Of a stretch of DNA of 64,000 bases, positions 26,650 to 35,911 are shown one piece after another; within the stretch, counting starts at the first letter, position 1, and the number at the start of each line of letters is the position of its first letter. This DNA is from Nitratireductor aestuarii (lineage in GTDB: Bacteria; Pseudomonadota; Alphaproteobacteria; Rhizobiales; Rhizobiaceae). The stretch lies in assembly GCF_014641695.1 (NCBI RefSeq), contig NZ_BMIF01000016.1, forward strand, positions 1 through 64,000. Reading direction: 5' to 3'. The position numbers were made by a program, and so were the translations under genes. The notes under the pieces were generated by a model. The model saw only the letters and a list, made by a program, of their open reading frames with translations, did not search any database and was not told where the DNA came from.

Positions 26650-27651
26650 ATGCATAACGCACTGAAGCGTATTGGTATTGATTGGTACATGTTGGCCCTC
26701 ATCGGGTGCGTCCTGCTCGCATCCTTCGTGCCGGCACGCGGTGATTTCGCGAGTGTGCTTTCCAGCGTAACCTATTGGGCGGTTGCACTTCTCTTCTTCC
26801 TCTATGGTGCGAAGCTCTCCACCGCCACCATCACGCAGGGCCTGACCAACTGGCGCCTGCAGGCGCTTTGCCTGCTTTGCACCTTTGCCCTGTTCCCGCT
26901 GCTGACGATCGTGGGAAGCCCGATCACGTCAAGCCTGGTGCCGGGCGCCGTTGCCGTGGGCTTCCTCTACATCGGTTGCCTGCCATCGACGGTTCAGAGC
27001 TCGATTGCCTTCACGTCCGTCTCGAACGGCAACGTTGCCGGCGCGATCTGCGCGGCCTCGCTTTCGAACCTGCTTGGCGTGGTGCTTTCGCCGCTGCTGC
27101 TTTCGTTGCTGATCGTCACGCATTCCGATGTTTCCATCGACCCTTCGGCCATCTGGAAGATCTGCCAGCAGATCCTGCTACCCTTCGTGGTAGGTCAGCT
27201 CTGCCGTCCGCTTCTTTCCGGCTTCCTGAACCGCCACAAGCTGCCCACGATGATCGTCGACCGTGGTTCGATCCTGCTCATCGTCTATGCCGCCTTCTCG
27301 GCCGGCGTGGTGAACGGTATCTGGCAGGTGATTTCGGTTGAGGGCCTCGCGATCATCATTGGTCTCTGTGCTGTGCTGCTGGCGATCGTCATGGGCATCT
27401 CGCTTGCCGCTGGCAAGGGAACCGGCATGCCGCGCGAAGACCGCCTGGCGCTGCTCTACGTCGGTTCGACCAAGAGCCTCGCAACCGGTCTTCCGATGGC
27501 GGGCATTCTCTTCCACGGCGAGGATATCTCGCTCATCGTTCTGCCGCTAATGGTGTTCCATCTGATGCAGCTGATGGTTTGCGCTGTGATTTCACAGCGC
27601 GCCTCGGCCGCTCAGCTGAAGGCCAAGGCTCAACCCGCTCCGGGCGAGTAA
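26650..27651 (+). CDS. SBF-like (bile acid:sodium symporter family) membrane transporter
   Basis: The 333-residue protein has ten hydrophobic segments. The pattern WAVALLFFLYGAKLS and LPSTVQSSIAFTSVSNGN is typical of the SBF_like (PF13593, YfeH/PSE) branch of the bile acid:sodium symporter superfamily. Members move organic anions with sodium. It is downstream of the GntR gene by 189 bp, in which I see no other gene. It may import or export the amino acid-like substrate handled by this locus. Confidence 0.88.
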   Translation: MHNALKRIGIDWYMLALIGCVLLASFVPARGDFASVLSSVTYWAVALLFFLYGAKLSTATITQGLTNWRLQALCLLCTFALFPLLTIVGSPITSSLVPGAVAVGFLYIGCLPSTVQSSIAFTSVSNGNVAGAICAASLSNLLGVVLSPLLLSLLIVTHSDVSIDPSAIWKICQQILLPFVVGQLCRPLLSGFLNRHKLPTMIVDRGSILLIVYAAFSAGVVNGIWQVISVEGLAIIIGLCAVLLAIVMGISLAAGKGTGMPREDRLALLYVGSTKSLATGLPMAGILFHGEDISLIVLPLMVFHLMQLMVCAVISQRASAAQLKAKAQPAPGE

Positions 27652-27678
27652 CCCGGCTTGGCTCGCTGGTGAGGTGGC

Positions 27679-28376
27679 TCAGCTGGCCACCTTGCGCAGC
27701 GCGCGTTCGATCTGTCCGCCGCAATAGTCATCGCCGTATTCTTCGTGCGCCTTCTCGGCCAGATCGCGAAGAGAGGGAAGCGCGGCGACGCGTCTGCTGA
27801 GAGCTGCCGTGGTCGGCGCGGCTTCCTCGAGGATTGCGGCGATCTTTTCGAACCGCTCCGTCATCGTTGACCAGAGCGTTGCAGTGATCACGTCGGCGAT
27901 GCCCGGCTCATCACCGCCAAGAAGGAAACCTTCTTCTGGCCCAAGCCCGTTCCGGCGGCCGATTTCTTCCCAGAACGACATCCATTTCTTCAGCCGTGGC
28001 ACGAACTCGTCCCACTTCTCTTGCGTCCACATCTGCTGCCCGCCCTGAAGCGTGATCTCGTCGATGACGTCATTGGCGTCGTTGACGATCTTGATCGTCA
28101 GCGCCTTCTGTACAGGGTCATTCGGCAGAAGGTCAGCGTCTCGCCCAGATAGAGGATGATGGCGGGCATCTGCGAGATGGCCGCGTCATTGCCGTGATCG
28201 ACGAGCAAGGGCGGTCCCATGAAGGGGATCGGCAGGTCCTCGACAGGACTGCTCATCAGCCTGACGATCTCATCATCGCCAGGTTCTTCCCAGCTCTTTC
28301 CAGCAAAGGCCAGTACGGCACGCACGAACTGTCCCCGGAAGGGGACGGACCAGTAGTAGAGCGTATAGTCCGACAT
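27679..28376 (-). pseudogene. Glutathione S-transferase, broken by a 1-bp frameshift
   Basis: The start (MSDYTLYYWSVPFRG) is a thioredoxin-like GST N-domain; it stays in frame through ILYLGETLT and then shifts to a stop near 28091. The other frame continues directly with LLPNDPVQKALTIKIVND and the helical C-domain to 27679. A single missing base near 28131 (reverse strand ACCTT, expected ACCCTT) restores a 232-residue GST; the span of 698 bp plus one is divisible by three. It is either a recent pseudogene or a sequencing error. The gene is divergent from the tctBA-mmgE operon. Confidence 0.85.
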
Positions 28377-28497
28377 GGGATCGGCATTCCTTCTGTCGTG
28401 TGAACATCAGCGGACAACGCCCGCGCCGGGCTCTGGTTCACATCGGTATGCCCACGGAACCGAGGCGCCATGCTGGTTCGGCGCCCAACCGCCATCG

Positions 28498-28532
28498 CGG
28501 TTATAGCTGCTATCGATATGGGGCTATAGCGC
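28498..28532. promoter_or_regulatory. Dyad site CGGTTATAGCTGCTAT... upstream of tctB
   Basis: This stretch holds CGGTTATAGC (28498-28507), the palindrome TATAGCTGCTAT (28502-28513) and a second GCTATAGC (28523-28530). It lies about 80-115 bp before the tctB start at 28614. The 12-mer TATAGCTGCTAT recurs exactly at 43116-43127 upstream of the aldehyde dehydrogenase operon. The T-rich/A-rich dyad resembles LysR-type boxes. Confidence 0.5.
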
Positions 28533-28613
28533 TGAGAGACCCCACCTATAAGATGTGCCCATACAAACAATGATCCGGAAGTGCCGCGTCGGATCGAAAA
28601 AGGGGAATGGCAC

Positions 28614-29063
28614 ATGAGTCTATGGACTTCCCGTGATTTTGTCGGGGGAGGCGCCCTGATAGGGCTTGGCCTCTTCGTCTCAGCCTACAGCTATCAAACC
28701 ATGCCGCTTGGAACCATCAGCCGGATGGGACCCGGGCTGATGCCTTTCAGCCTCGGATGGTTGCTCACCGGCTTTGGCGCCATCATCGCTGCGGGCAGCA
28801 TTGCAAACAGGGTACAGATCGAAAAGTTCGAGTGGCGCAACTTCCTGTGTGTCGTCGGCGCGATCATCGTCTTTTCACTCGTTGCCCGACCGCTGGGTAT
28901 GGCGCCTGCCGTGGCCTGCGTGCTGGTTCTCGCGAGCCTCGCTGAACTGAAAATGACCAAGGTTCAGTTCCTTGCGTTGCTCGTCGCGCTGCCGACGCTC
29001 TGCTACCTCGCCTTCTCGGTCGGTCTCGGCGTTCCGCTTCCTCTCTTCAAGTGGCCTTTCTGA
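28614..29063 (+). CDS. TctB-family small permease subunit
   Basis: ATG 28614 (after AAGGGG at 28600-28605) gives 149 residues with four hydrophobic helices and the TctB loop (GTISRMGPGLMPFSLG). An upstream in-frame start at 28581 is possible but has a poorer site. Stop and next start share one base (TGATG), so it is coupled to tctA. It begins the operon that continues through tctA, mmgE/prpD and possibly the AbrB-like gene. Confidence 0.9.
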   Translation: MSLWTSRDFVGGGALIGLGLFVSAYSYQTMPLGTISRMGPGLMPFSLGWLLTGFGAIIAAGSIANRVQIEKFEWRNFLCVVGAIIVFSLVARPLGMAPAVACVLVLASLAELKMTKVQFLALLVALPTLCYLAFSVGLGVPLPLFKWPF

Positions 29064-30592
29064 TGAGCTTCGCGGATAATATTGCCCTAGGGCTCAGTGT
29101 CGCCTTCTCCGGCACTAACCTTCTCTACTGCTTCATCGGCGTGTTTCTGGGAACGCTGTTCGGAGTCATTCCGGGCATCGGCGCCTTGTCCGCCATGTCG
29201 CTCCTGTTTCCGCTGACCTTCTACCTAGAACCCACGACAGCGCTCATCATGCTGGCGGGCATCTGGTACGGCACGGCCTACGGCGGCAGCACGGCCGCAA
29301 TCCTGCTGAACCTCCCGGGATCGGCTTCCAGTGCGGCAACCACGTTCGACGGCTACCCGATGTCCCGGCAGGGACGTGGCGGCATCGCGCTGATGATGGT
29401 GACGATCGGCTCCTTCGTTGGCGGCTCGGTCGGCATCATCCTGATGACGGTTTTCTCGCCGGCAATCGCCAAATTCGCGCTGTCGTTCCAGTCGCCCGAA
29501 TATTTCGCGATCATCGTGCTTGGCCTGATAGCCTGTTCGGCCATCACCGAAGGCTCGGCGACCAAGAGCTTCTCCATGATCATCCTGGGCCTGCTCATCG
29601 GCACCGTCGGTCTCGACATGTACACCGCCGTGCCGCGCTTTACCTTCGGCATCGTGCACCTGGACGACGGCTTTGCGCTGACGGCGCTTGCCATGGGTCT
29701 CTTCGGCGTCTCGGAAATTCTCTACAGCATCGGCCGCGTGGACATTAAGGCCGTGGACAAGTCCGCAGCCAAGTGGAGCGCGATGCGCCCGACGCGCGAG
29801 GATTGGCGCCGCTCCTGGGGTCCCATGTTCCGCGGCAGCTGGATCGGTTCGTTCTTCGGTGCGATGCCGGGAACCGGTCCGTCGATTGCAGCCTTCGTTT
29901 CCTATGCGGTGGAGAAGCGCATTTCGCGCCATCCCGAGCAGTTCGGCAAGGGCGCGATCGAAGGTGTCGTGGCGCCTGAGACTGCCAACAATGCCGCCGA
30001 CCAGACCTCGTTCATCCCCACCATGGCGCTCGGCGTGCCGGGCAGTGCCAGCATGGCGCTTATGCTGGGCGTGCTCATGATGCATGGCATCATGCCTGGG
30101 CCGCAGCTGATCACGGAACAGCCGGGCATGTTCTGGGGCCTCGTGATGAGCTTCTGGATCGGCAACGTACTGCTGGTGATCCTGAACCTGCCGATGATCG
30201 GCCTCTGGGTCCGGATGCTGCTTGTCCCCTATCACATCCTCTATCCCATCGTGCTGATCTTCATCTGCATCGGCATGTTCACCGTGAACAACAACGTGTT
30301 CGATCTCTGGATCGTGGCGGGCTTCGGTATCCTCGGCTACGTGATGAAGCTCACGGACTTCCCGGCGCCGCCACTGCTGGTCGGCTTTGTCCTCGGTCCG
30401 CTGCTGGAAGAGCATTTCCGCCGCTCCATGCTGCTCGCCCGCGGCAATCCCGAGATCTTCATCAACCGTCCGATCAGCGCCACGATCATGGTCTGCTCAC
30501 TCCTCCTGTTCGTCTGGAGCGTCTATGCCAGCGTGCGTCACTCGCGAAAGTCGCGCATGTCGCAGCAGGAGGCGGCACTGGAACAGGGCTAG
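29063..30592 (+). CDS. TctA-family large permease subunit
   Basis: From ATG 29063 the protein has 509 residues, with GVIPGIGALSAMSLLFPL in the first repeat, GIWYGTAYGGSTAAILLNLP about 30 residues later, and GAMPGTGPS in the second repeat. A GTG at 29051 would overlap tctB more and is not needed. Its operon has no tctC; the nearest same-regulon binding protein is at 38717-39742. A hairpin at 30605-30621 separates it from mmgE. Confidence 0.93.
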   Translation: MSFADNIALGLSVAFSGTNLLYCFIGVFLGTLFGVIPGIGALSAMSLLFPLTFYLEPTTALIMLAGIWYGTAYGGSTAAILLNLPGSASSAATTFDGYPMSRQGRGGIALMMVTIGSFVGGSVGIILMTVFSPAIAKFALSFQSPEYFAIIVLGLIACSAITEGSATKSFSMIILGLLIGTVGLDMYTAVPRFTFGIVHLDDGFALTALAMGLFGVSEILYSIGRVDIKAVDKSAAKWSAMRPTREDWRRSWGPMFRGSWIGSFFGAMPGTGPSIAAFVSYAVEKRISRHPEQFGKGAIEGVVAPETANNAADQTSFIPTMALGVPGSASMALMLGVLMMHGIMPGPQLITEQPGMFWGLVMSFWIGNVLLVILNLPMIGLWVRMLLVPYHILYPIVLIFICIGMFTVNNNVFDLWIVAGFGILGYVMKLTDFPAPPLLVGFVLGPLLEEHFRRSMLLARGNPEIFINRPISATIMVCSLLLFVWSVYASVRHSRKSRMSQQEAALEQG

Positions 30593-30604
30593 GCTCATAA
30601 GCGG

Positions 30605-30621
30605 CGGGCCGAAACGGCCCG
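30605..30621. terminator. Hairpin CGGGCCG-AAA-CGGCCCG between tctA and mmgE
   Basis: A perfect 7-bp stem with a 3-base loop lies 13 bp after the tctA stop. There is no good U-run after it (CACTTTCC), so it is more likely an mRNA-stabilizing or attenuating hairpin than a full terminator. Transcription into mmgE/prpD can continue. Confidence 0.4.
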
Positions 30622-30665
30622 TCACTTTCCCCAACAATTCTCCAAAATTCGGAAGGAACGAACGT

Positions 30666-32144
30666 ATGGCTGCTCAACTTGCTGCGGCTTCAGAAAACCC
30701 ATGGGCTCACCTCAGCGGCCTGACCAATGCCGCCGTGGAATTCATCACGAGCCACAAGTTTGAGGACATTTCGCCGGAACTCCTCCAACTGACCCGCCGC
30801 TGCATGCTGGACGGCGTATCCGTGATGCTGGCCGGTACGGCAGAGCCGGGCATGGTTCCACTGCTCTCCCACGTGAAGGAACAGGGCGGCACTGAGCAGG
30901 CGCGCCTGCTTGGCTATGGCGACTACAGGCTTCCGGCTCCCGCTGCCGCGCTCTGGATCGGCACGGCCGGTCACGCCATGGACTGGGATGACACGCAGTT
31001 GGCCGAGGGCCCGGGCCGCCCTTACGGTCTGCTGATGCACCCGACGGTGCCGCCGCTTGCCGCCACCATGGCTCTGACCGATATGGCAGCCCGTGCACAG
31101 GGTAGACCGGTTGACGGCAAGCAGTTCCTCACGGCCTACAGCGCTGGCTTCGAAGTCGGCTGCAAGATCGCCGAGGCGATTTCGCCTGATCATTACATGC
31201 GCGGTTTCCACACGTCCGGCACCATCGGCACCTTCGCGGCTGCCGCTGCTGCCGCTCACCTGCTCGGCCTCACCAAGGACCAGACGGCCCGGGCGCTCGG
31301 CATGGCCGGCTCCATGGCAGCAGGCATCCGCGCCAACTTCGGCACCATGACCAAGCCCATGCATGTCGGACGCGCCGCTGAAAATGGCGTCACCGCAGCA
31401 TTGCTCGCCCGTCACGGCTTCACGGCCAACACGGAAGCGCTCGATGGCCGCTGGGGTTATATCGCGATCGCAGGCCCTGGCGGCGAGCCCGCCCTGGTGC
31501 GCGACCGCTTCGGTGCCCCCCATACCATGCTGAGCCCCGGCGTCAGCATCAAGCCATACCCGTCGGGCGTTCTGACCCATCCGAGCATGGACGCGCTTCT
31601 GTTCCTGATGCGCGACGAGGGCCTGAAGGCTGAAGACGTCGAGTCCGTGCGCCTGCGCGCAGGATCCAACGTACTGGGCCCGATCCGCTTCCGCATCGCC
31701 AAGACGGAGCTCGAGGGCAAGTTCTCCTTCGCCTTCCTCTTGTCTGCGATCATCCTGCGTGGCGCTGCCGGCAAGCAGGAGTTCACCGACGCCTTCGTGG
31801 CTTCGCCCGAGTGCCAGGATATGCAACAGAGGGTCGAGACCATGTTCGATCCGGAGATCGAGGCGATGGGCTGGGATCGCATCCGCTCCTGCGTCGAGGT
31901 CACCACCCGCGACGGTCGTGTTCTGACCCGCTGGGCCGACGAGAACTACCGCGGCAGCCCGCATAATCCGCTTTCGGATGAAGAGCTGGGTGGCAAGTTC
32001 AAGAACTGCGCGGCCGGGCTTCTTTCGGAGGAACGTCAGCAGGAGGTTCTGAACCGTGTCTTCGCGTTTGAGCAGGAAGCGGATGCTGCCAGCATCTTCG
32101 ATCTCCTGCGGTGGAACGACGGGACAGCAACGCCCTCGCACTAA
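30666..32144 (+). CDS. MmgE/PrpD family protein
   Basis: ATG 30666 follows GGAAGGAACG and gives 492 residues, the family norm. MmgE/PrpD proteins include 2-methylcitrate dehydratase, cis-aconitate decarboxylase and iminodisuccinate epimerase. Recognisable stretches are CMLDGVSVMLAG, the conserved MDWDDTQ segment, HPTVPPLAATMA, GFHTSGTIGTFAAAAA, and MTKPMHVGRAAENG. It shares an operon with TctBA, so the imported compound is probably a di- or tricarboxylate acted on here by dehydration, decarboxylation or epimerization. Which of these cannot be settled by eye. Confidence 0.92.
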   Translation: MAAQLAAASENPWAHLSGLTNAAVEFITSHKFEDISPELLQLTRRCMLDGVSVMLAGTAEPGMVPLLSHVKEQGGTEQARLLGYGDYRLPAPAAALWIGTAGHAMDWDDTQLAEGPGRPYGLLMHPTVPPLAATMALTDMAARAQGRPVDGKQFLTAYSAGFEVGCKIAEAISPDHYMRGFHTSGTIGTFAAAAAAAHLLGLTKDQTARALGMAGSMAAGIRANFGTMTKPMHVGRAAENGVTAALLARHGFTANTEALDGRWGYIAIAGPGGEPALVRDRFGAPHTMLSPGVSIKPYPSGVLTHPSMDALLFLMRDEGLKAEDVESVRLRAGSNVLGPIRFRIAKTELEGKFSFAFLLSAIILRGAAGKQEFTDAFVASPECQDMQQRVETMFDPEIEAMGWDRIRSCVEVTTRDGRVLTRWADENYRGSPHNPLSDEELGGKFKNCAAGLLSEERQQEVLNRVFAFEQEADAASIFDLLRWNDGTATPSH

Positions 32145-32194
32145 ATGGCAGAGAAGCCCCGGGCGGCATCCGTGCCGCCCAATGAACTGCACTC

Positions 32195-33280
32195 TTGCTG
32201 GCGTATCGAACCTTGCTGCAGAAGAGCCCATCACCACCTTCCAAGATCCTGCAAGGCCTCGCTGTCTATCCGCTGGCGCTGCTGCTGGGCTTCATCCTCG
32301 ACCTCATGGCAGTGCCTCTGTCCTGGATGATCGGGGCCATGTTCGCGGCAGGGTCGATGCTGGTGGCGCAGCAGCCGGTGAAGATGATGCCGGGGTCGCG
32401 CCAGTTGGCCCAGATGGTGGTTGCAGGCAGCGTCGGCTTGAGCTTCAACGAAGAGGCGCTGCTTGCTGCCCTGGCGGTCTTTGCACCGATGGTGGCTGCA
32501 ACGCTGCTGGGGATCGTCTGCAGCTATATCGCGGCGCGCATCCTCGTCCGGATCACCGGCCTGCCCATCATTACCGCAATGCTTGCGGCGCTGTCGGTCG
32601 GGCCGGTTGAAAGCGCGGTGCTCGCCATGCGCCACGGCGCTTCGCCAACCCCCGTGATCTTCTCGCAGAGTCTGCGGATCATGCTGATCATCGTGATCCT
32701 CCCGCCGCTGATCGTGTGGTCCGGCTCGAACGTCGGGGATCCTTCTCTCGCGCTTCGGTCGGTTGAATGGAATGTGGTGGGCACCCTGGCGTTCCTGCTG
32801 CTCGGGACGGCGGCATCGTTTGCGAGCGTCCGGCTCCACCTGCCAAACCCGTATTTCATGGGGCCCTTGATCGCCGGTATTAGCTGCCGGCTCCTGGACG
32901 TTCCCGTCACCGCTTATCCATACTGGGCACTGACGCTCGCCCAAATGCTCCTCGGCATCTGGCTTGGCGCTTCGCTCGACCGCAATTTCCTGAAGACCAC
33001 GCCACGCACGCTGTGGGGTTTGCTTGCCTCGATCTCCGTCCTCCTTTGCCTGAGCGCACTGGTCGGATTGGGTCTCTACCTCTGGGTGGGAATCCCATGG
33101 GAGGTTGCGCTCCTTGCAACGGCGCCTGGCGGCGTCGCGGAAATGGCGCTGACGGCAAAGATCCTCCAGCAGGGTGTAGCTATCGTCATCAGCTTTCACC
33201 TGACGCGGATATTCATCCTGCAGCTGATATCGCCGCTGATCGTCCGCTGGCTCTCTAAGAGGCACCCGGTCGATGCATAG
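32195..33280 (+). CDS. AbrB-family (PF05145, AmoB/AbrB-like) membrane protein
   Basis: The 361-residue protein has about ten hydrophobic helices arranged as an internal duplication: PLSWMIGAMFAAG in the first half and PNPYFMGPLIAGI in the second, the hallmark of the family often annotated as AbrB or ammonia monooxygenase-like. Start is TTG at 32195; a second TTG at 32213 in frame is possible, with no ATG available upstream. It lies 50 bp after mmgE/prpD in the same direction. Function of the family is poorly known; transport or regulation of a small molecule is suspected. Confidence 0.8.
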   Translation: MLAYRTLLQKSPSPPSKILQGLAVYPLALLLGFILDLMAVPLSWMIGAMFAAGSMLVAQQPVKMMPGSRQLAQMVVAGSVGLSFNEEALLAALAVFAPMVAATLLGIVCSYIAARILVRITGLPIITAMLAALSVGPVESAVLAMRHGASPTPVIFSQSLRIMLIIVILPPLIVWSGSNVGDPSLALRSVEWNVVGTLAFLLLGTAASFASVRLHLPNPYFMGPLIAGISCRLLDVPVTAYPYWALTLAQMLLGIWLGASLDRNFLKTTPRTLWGLLASISVLLCLSALVGLGLYLWVGIPWEVALLATAPGGVAEMALTAKILQQGVAIVISFHLTRIFILQLISPLIVRWLSKRHPVDA

Positions 33281-33314
33281 ATCTCTTCACAAAGGGCACG
33301 GGCGATCATGCCAA

Positions 33315-33325
33315 GTCGGTATAGC
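33315..33325 (+). promoter_or_regulatory. GTCGGTATAGC element upstream of the isochorismatase operon
   Basis: This 11-mer is identical to 43111-43121, and its first ten bases match 63954-63963. It is about 95-105 bp upstream of the isochorismatase start at 33418. It is followed by AGGTAGGCTAAGCC, an imperfect dyad. I read it as a member of a shared regulatory element. Confidence 0.5.
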
Positions 33326-33417
33326 AGGTAGGCTAAGCCAAGGGGCAGCAGCGTCCGGATGCCTAAGCTACAAATCAACTCAGACGATCAACATCGTGTG
33401 CATTTGAAAGGTTGTTC

Positions 33418-34077
33418 ATGGAACCCTCAATGTTCTTAACGCCCGAGGAAACGCTTGAAGCCTCACACACGGCCTTGCTGATCGTGGACATGCAGAAGGA
33501 CTTCTGCACGCCAGGTTTCGGGGCCGAGAAGGCGGGGCGTGATCTCACCATGGCTCGCGGGGTTATCCCGGCAATTGCCGAGCTGCTGGAAGGCGCACGC
33601 AAGGCGGGCGTCCTGGTCGCCCATGTTGGCTTTTCCACCGCACCCGATCATCGGAGCGACTCCGGCTCCTGGCTGGCACAGCGCCGCCGCGCGACCGCCT
33701 CGTCGGACTCGCTCTGCATCACCGGCACAGAGGGCGAGGAGTTCATCGATGAACTTGCGCCATTGCCCAATGAATACATCATCCGCAAACGCCGCTACAG
33801 CGCCTTCACCGGAACCGATCTCGATCTCATTCTGCGCGCGCGTCGCATCGAGACGGTCATCGTCACCGGCGTTTCAACCAATGCCTGCGTCGAGACCACT
33901 GCACGCGCGGCCTTCGAGCTTGGCTACTATCTCGCCGTGCCGACCGATTGCTGCGGGTCGTGGAACCGCGACCTGCACGAGGCAACGCTGGCCAACGTGC
34001 GTCACCGGTTCGGCATTACGCCGACCCGCGCCGAAATCCTGAAAATCTGGCAGCCGCAAGCTGCCCTTGCTGTCTAA
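33418..34077 (+). CDS. Isochorismatase-family cysteine hydrolase
   Basis: ATG 33418 gives 219 residues. The catalytic triad is complete: D24 (LLIVDMQKDF), K124 (IIRKRRYSAF) and C157 (GVSTNACVE). The family includes isochorismatase, nicotinamidase, maleamate amidase, ureidoacrylate amidase and N-carbamoylsarcosine amidase; in degradation clusters it usually hydrolyses an amide or carbamoyl group. It is the first of six closely spaced rightward genes (33418-38633), 14 bp before the SDR. Confidence 0.92.
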   Translation: MEPSMFLTPEETLEASHTALLIVDMQKDFCTPGFGAEKAGRDLTMARGVIPAIAELLEGARKAGVLVAHVGFSTAPDHRSDSGSWLAQRRRATASSDSLCITGTEGEEFIDELAPLPNEYIIRKRRYSAFTGTDLDLILRARRIETVIVTGVSTNACVETTARAAFELGYYLAVPTDCCGSWNRDLHEATLANVRHRFGITPTRAEILKIWQPQAALAV

Positions 34078-34091
34078 GAGAGGATCTGCCG

Positions 34092-34880
34092 ATGGATCTG
34101 GGTCTTGCCGGTCGTCTCGTCTGTGTCGTCGGAGCTTCCAAGGGTATCGGAGCGGCAAGCGCCCGCGCCCTTGCCTCGGAGGGCGCGCGCGTCGTGCTGA
34201 TGGCGCGTGATGCCTCGAGCCTTAATGCCTTGCGCGACGAAATCGCAACTGCAGGCGGAGAGGCGATGGCCATGCAGGTCGATGCGCTGGATAGCGCGAG
34301 TGTCGATCAAGCCTTCTCACGGCTGGAGGCGGAGTACGGCGCGCTCGACGCATGCGTGATCAGCGTCGGTGCCGCCCAGGGCGGCTTGATGTGGGAGCTT
34401 TCCGATCAGGTCTGGCAGGAGGCGCTCGACCTCAAGTTCATGGGGCTGGTGCGTGTGCTACGCGCAATAGCGCCGCGCATGCAGGCGCGCAAGCGCGGCC
34501 GTATCGTCGCCGTGGTCGGCAACAACGGCCGTCAGCCGGGCGCCCGCATGATCCCTGGTTCCGCAGCCAATGCAGCCTGTCTCGCGCTGGTGCGCGGGCT
34601 TGCTGAAGAACTGGCGCCTTCCGGCGTGTCGCTCAACGCGCTGAACCCCGGGCCAACGCGGACGGACCGCTGGGACCGGTTGATCTCCAACCTGGCCGCA
34701 GGCTCCAATACGTCGCGCGAGGAGGTCGAAGCCCGTCAGCTGAGCACGATGCCACGAGGCCGTATCGCGGAAGCAGACGAGATGGGCAAGCTTGCAGCAA
34801 TTCTCTGCTCCGACCTTGTGGACATGATGACCGGATCGGCCCTGACCGCCGACGGCGGCGCCACGAAGGGCCTGCCATGA
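34092..34880 (+). CDS. Short-chain dehydrogenase/reductase family protein with altered active site
   Basis: The 262-residue protein has the Rossmann glycine motif GASKGIG (14-20), the D64 (VDALD) region and NPGPTRT after the active site. The expected catalytic YxxxK is missing: the equivalent segment is PGSAANAA (155-162), so Tyr is replaced by Gly and Lys by Asn. A subgroup of SDRs with GxAANAA is known to me and is usually annotated as 3-oxoacyl-ACP reductase-like. Conventional hydride transfer is therefore doubtful. It lies 14 bp after the isochorismatase and about 100 bp before the deacetylase gene. Confidence 0.88.
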   Translation: MDLGLAGRLVCVVGASKGIGAASARALASEGARVVLMARDASSLNALRDEIATAGGEAMAMQVDALDSASVDQAFSRLEAEYGALDACVISVGAAQGGLMWELSDQVWQEALDLKFMGLVRVLRAIAPRMQARKRGRIVAVVGNNGRQPGARMIPGSAANAACLALVRGLAEELAPSGVSLNALNPGPTRTDRWDRLISNLAAGSNTSREEVEARQLSTMPRGRIAEADEMGKLAAILCSDLVDMMTGSALTADGGATKGLP

Positions 34881-34983
34881 GGAGCCTCGCTACCTACGGA
34901 ACTTCAGGAAATCTCAGATCAGACCGTCTATGCATTCCCTCGCTATGCGGGAACGACAGGCCTCAGAATTGCACGGGCATCCA

Positions 34984-35898
34984 ATGACTTCAAATCCACG
35001 CATCCCGTTTGTCCTCTCCACCGATCGGCCTGCGCTGCCGGCTCCAGATGGAAAAAACATCATCGTCCATCTGGTGGTGAACGTGGAGAACTGGCGCTTC
35101 GACAGCGCCATGCCGCGCAAGCTGCTGACGGCCCCGCACGGCAAGGATTCCGTGCCGGACGTGCCGAATTTCTCTTGGGCCGAGTACGGGATGCGCTGCG
35201 GCATGCCCCGCATCATGGACCTGCTGACCGAGCTCAACCTGCCATCCAGCTGTGCGCTCAACGCCGGCGTCATTGCCAACTATCCTCGCCTCAGCGATCG
35301 TATCCTCGAAATGGGTTGGGAAATCATCGGCCACGGCCTGCACCAGAAGGCGCTTTCTGCCGAGGTCAGCGAGGAAGAAATCATTGCAGAGGCAATCGAC
35401 AAGATCGAGGCCTTCACAGGCGTCGACATGAAGGGCTGGCTTGGGCCGGGTCTTCGCGAAAGCCCGGACACCCCGGACATCCTGAAGGCGCATGGCGTTC
35501 GCTACTGCTGCGACTGGGTGCTGGACGATCTTCCCGTCTGGATGGAGACCAGGCATGGCCCGCTGATTGCCATGCCCTATTCGCTGGAGATCAACGACTC
35601 CGTCCTCCACGCCGTGCAGCACAACCCGTCAGACGAGCTTTACGAACGTACGGTCGCGACACTCGCGACCTTCGAAGCGGAACGTCACCTCGGGCCCCGC
35701 ATCATGGCGATCGGGCTGCACCCGCATCTGATCGGCGTGCCGCATCGCCTTGGCGCCTTCCGCAGGACGCTCGAACTCCTGTGCGACCGGTCCGACACCA
35801 TCTTCATGACCGGCAACCAGATCGCTGACTGGTACGAACAGCACGAACCCAGCTCGCAGGCGGCCACGCCGCACACTCTCTCTCAAGCAATTTCCTGA
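34984..35898 (+). CDS. Polysaccharide deacetylase (NodB/PuuE-like) family hydrolase
   Basis: ATG 34984 (304 residues) is preferred; ATGs at 34930 and 34945 are in frame and no site has a strong Shine-Dalgarno. The protein shows the metal-binding HxxxH variant HGLH (117-120), WLGPGLRESPDT, and a C-terminal GLHPHLIG segment. The first NodB motif is NVENW (32-37 region), as in PuuE-type allantoinases and peptidoglycan-unrelated amidohydrolases, rather than TFDDG. That suggests cleavage of an N-acyl or cyclic amide rather than chitin-like sugar. It precedes the Asp/Glu racemase-family gene by 13 bp. Confidence 0.88.
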   Translation: MTSNPRIPFVLSTDRPALPAPDGKNIIVHLVVNVENWRFDSAMPRKLLTAPHGKDSVPDVPNFSWAEYGMRCGMPRIMDLLTELNLPSSCALNAGVIANYPRLSDRILEMGWEIIGHGLHQKALSAEVSEEEIIAEAIDKIEAFTGVDMKGWLGPGLRESPDTPDILKAHGVRYCCDWVLDDLPVWMETRHGPLIAMPYSLEINDSVLHAVQHNPSDELYERTVATLATFEAERHLGPRIMAIGLHPHLIGVPHRLGAFRRTLELLCDRSDTIFMTGNQIADWYEQHEPSSQAATPHTLSQAIS

Positions 35899-35911
35899 TA
35901 GGTGAATTGAC

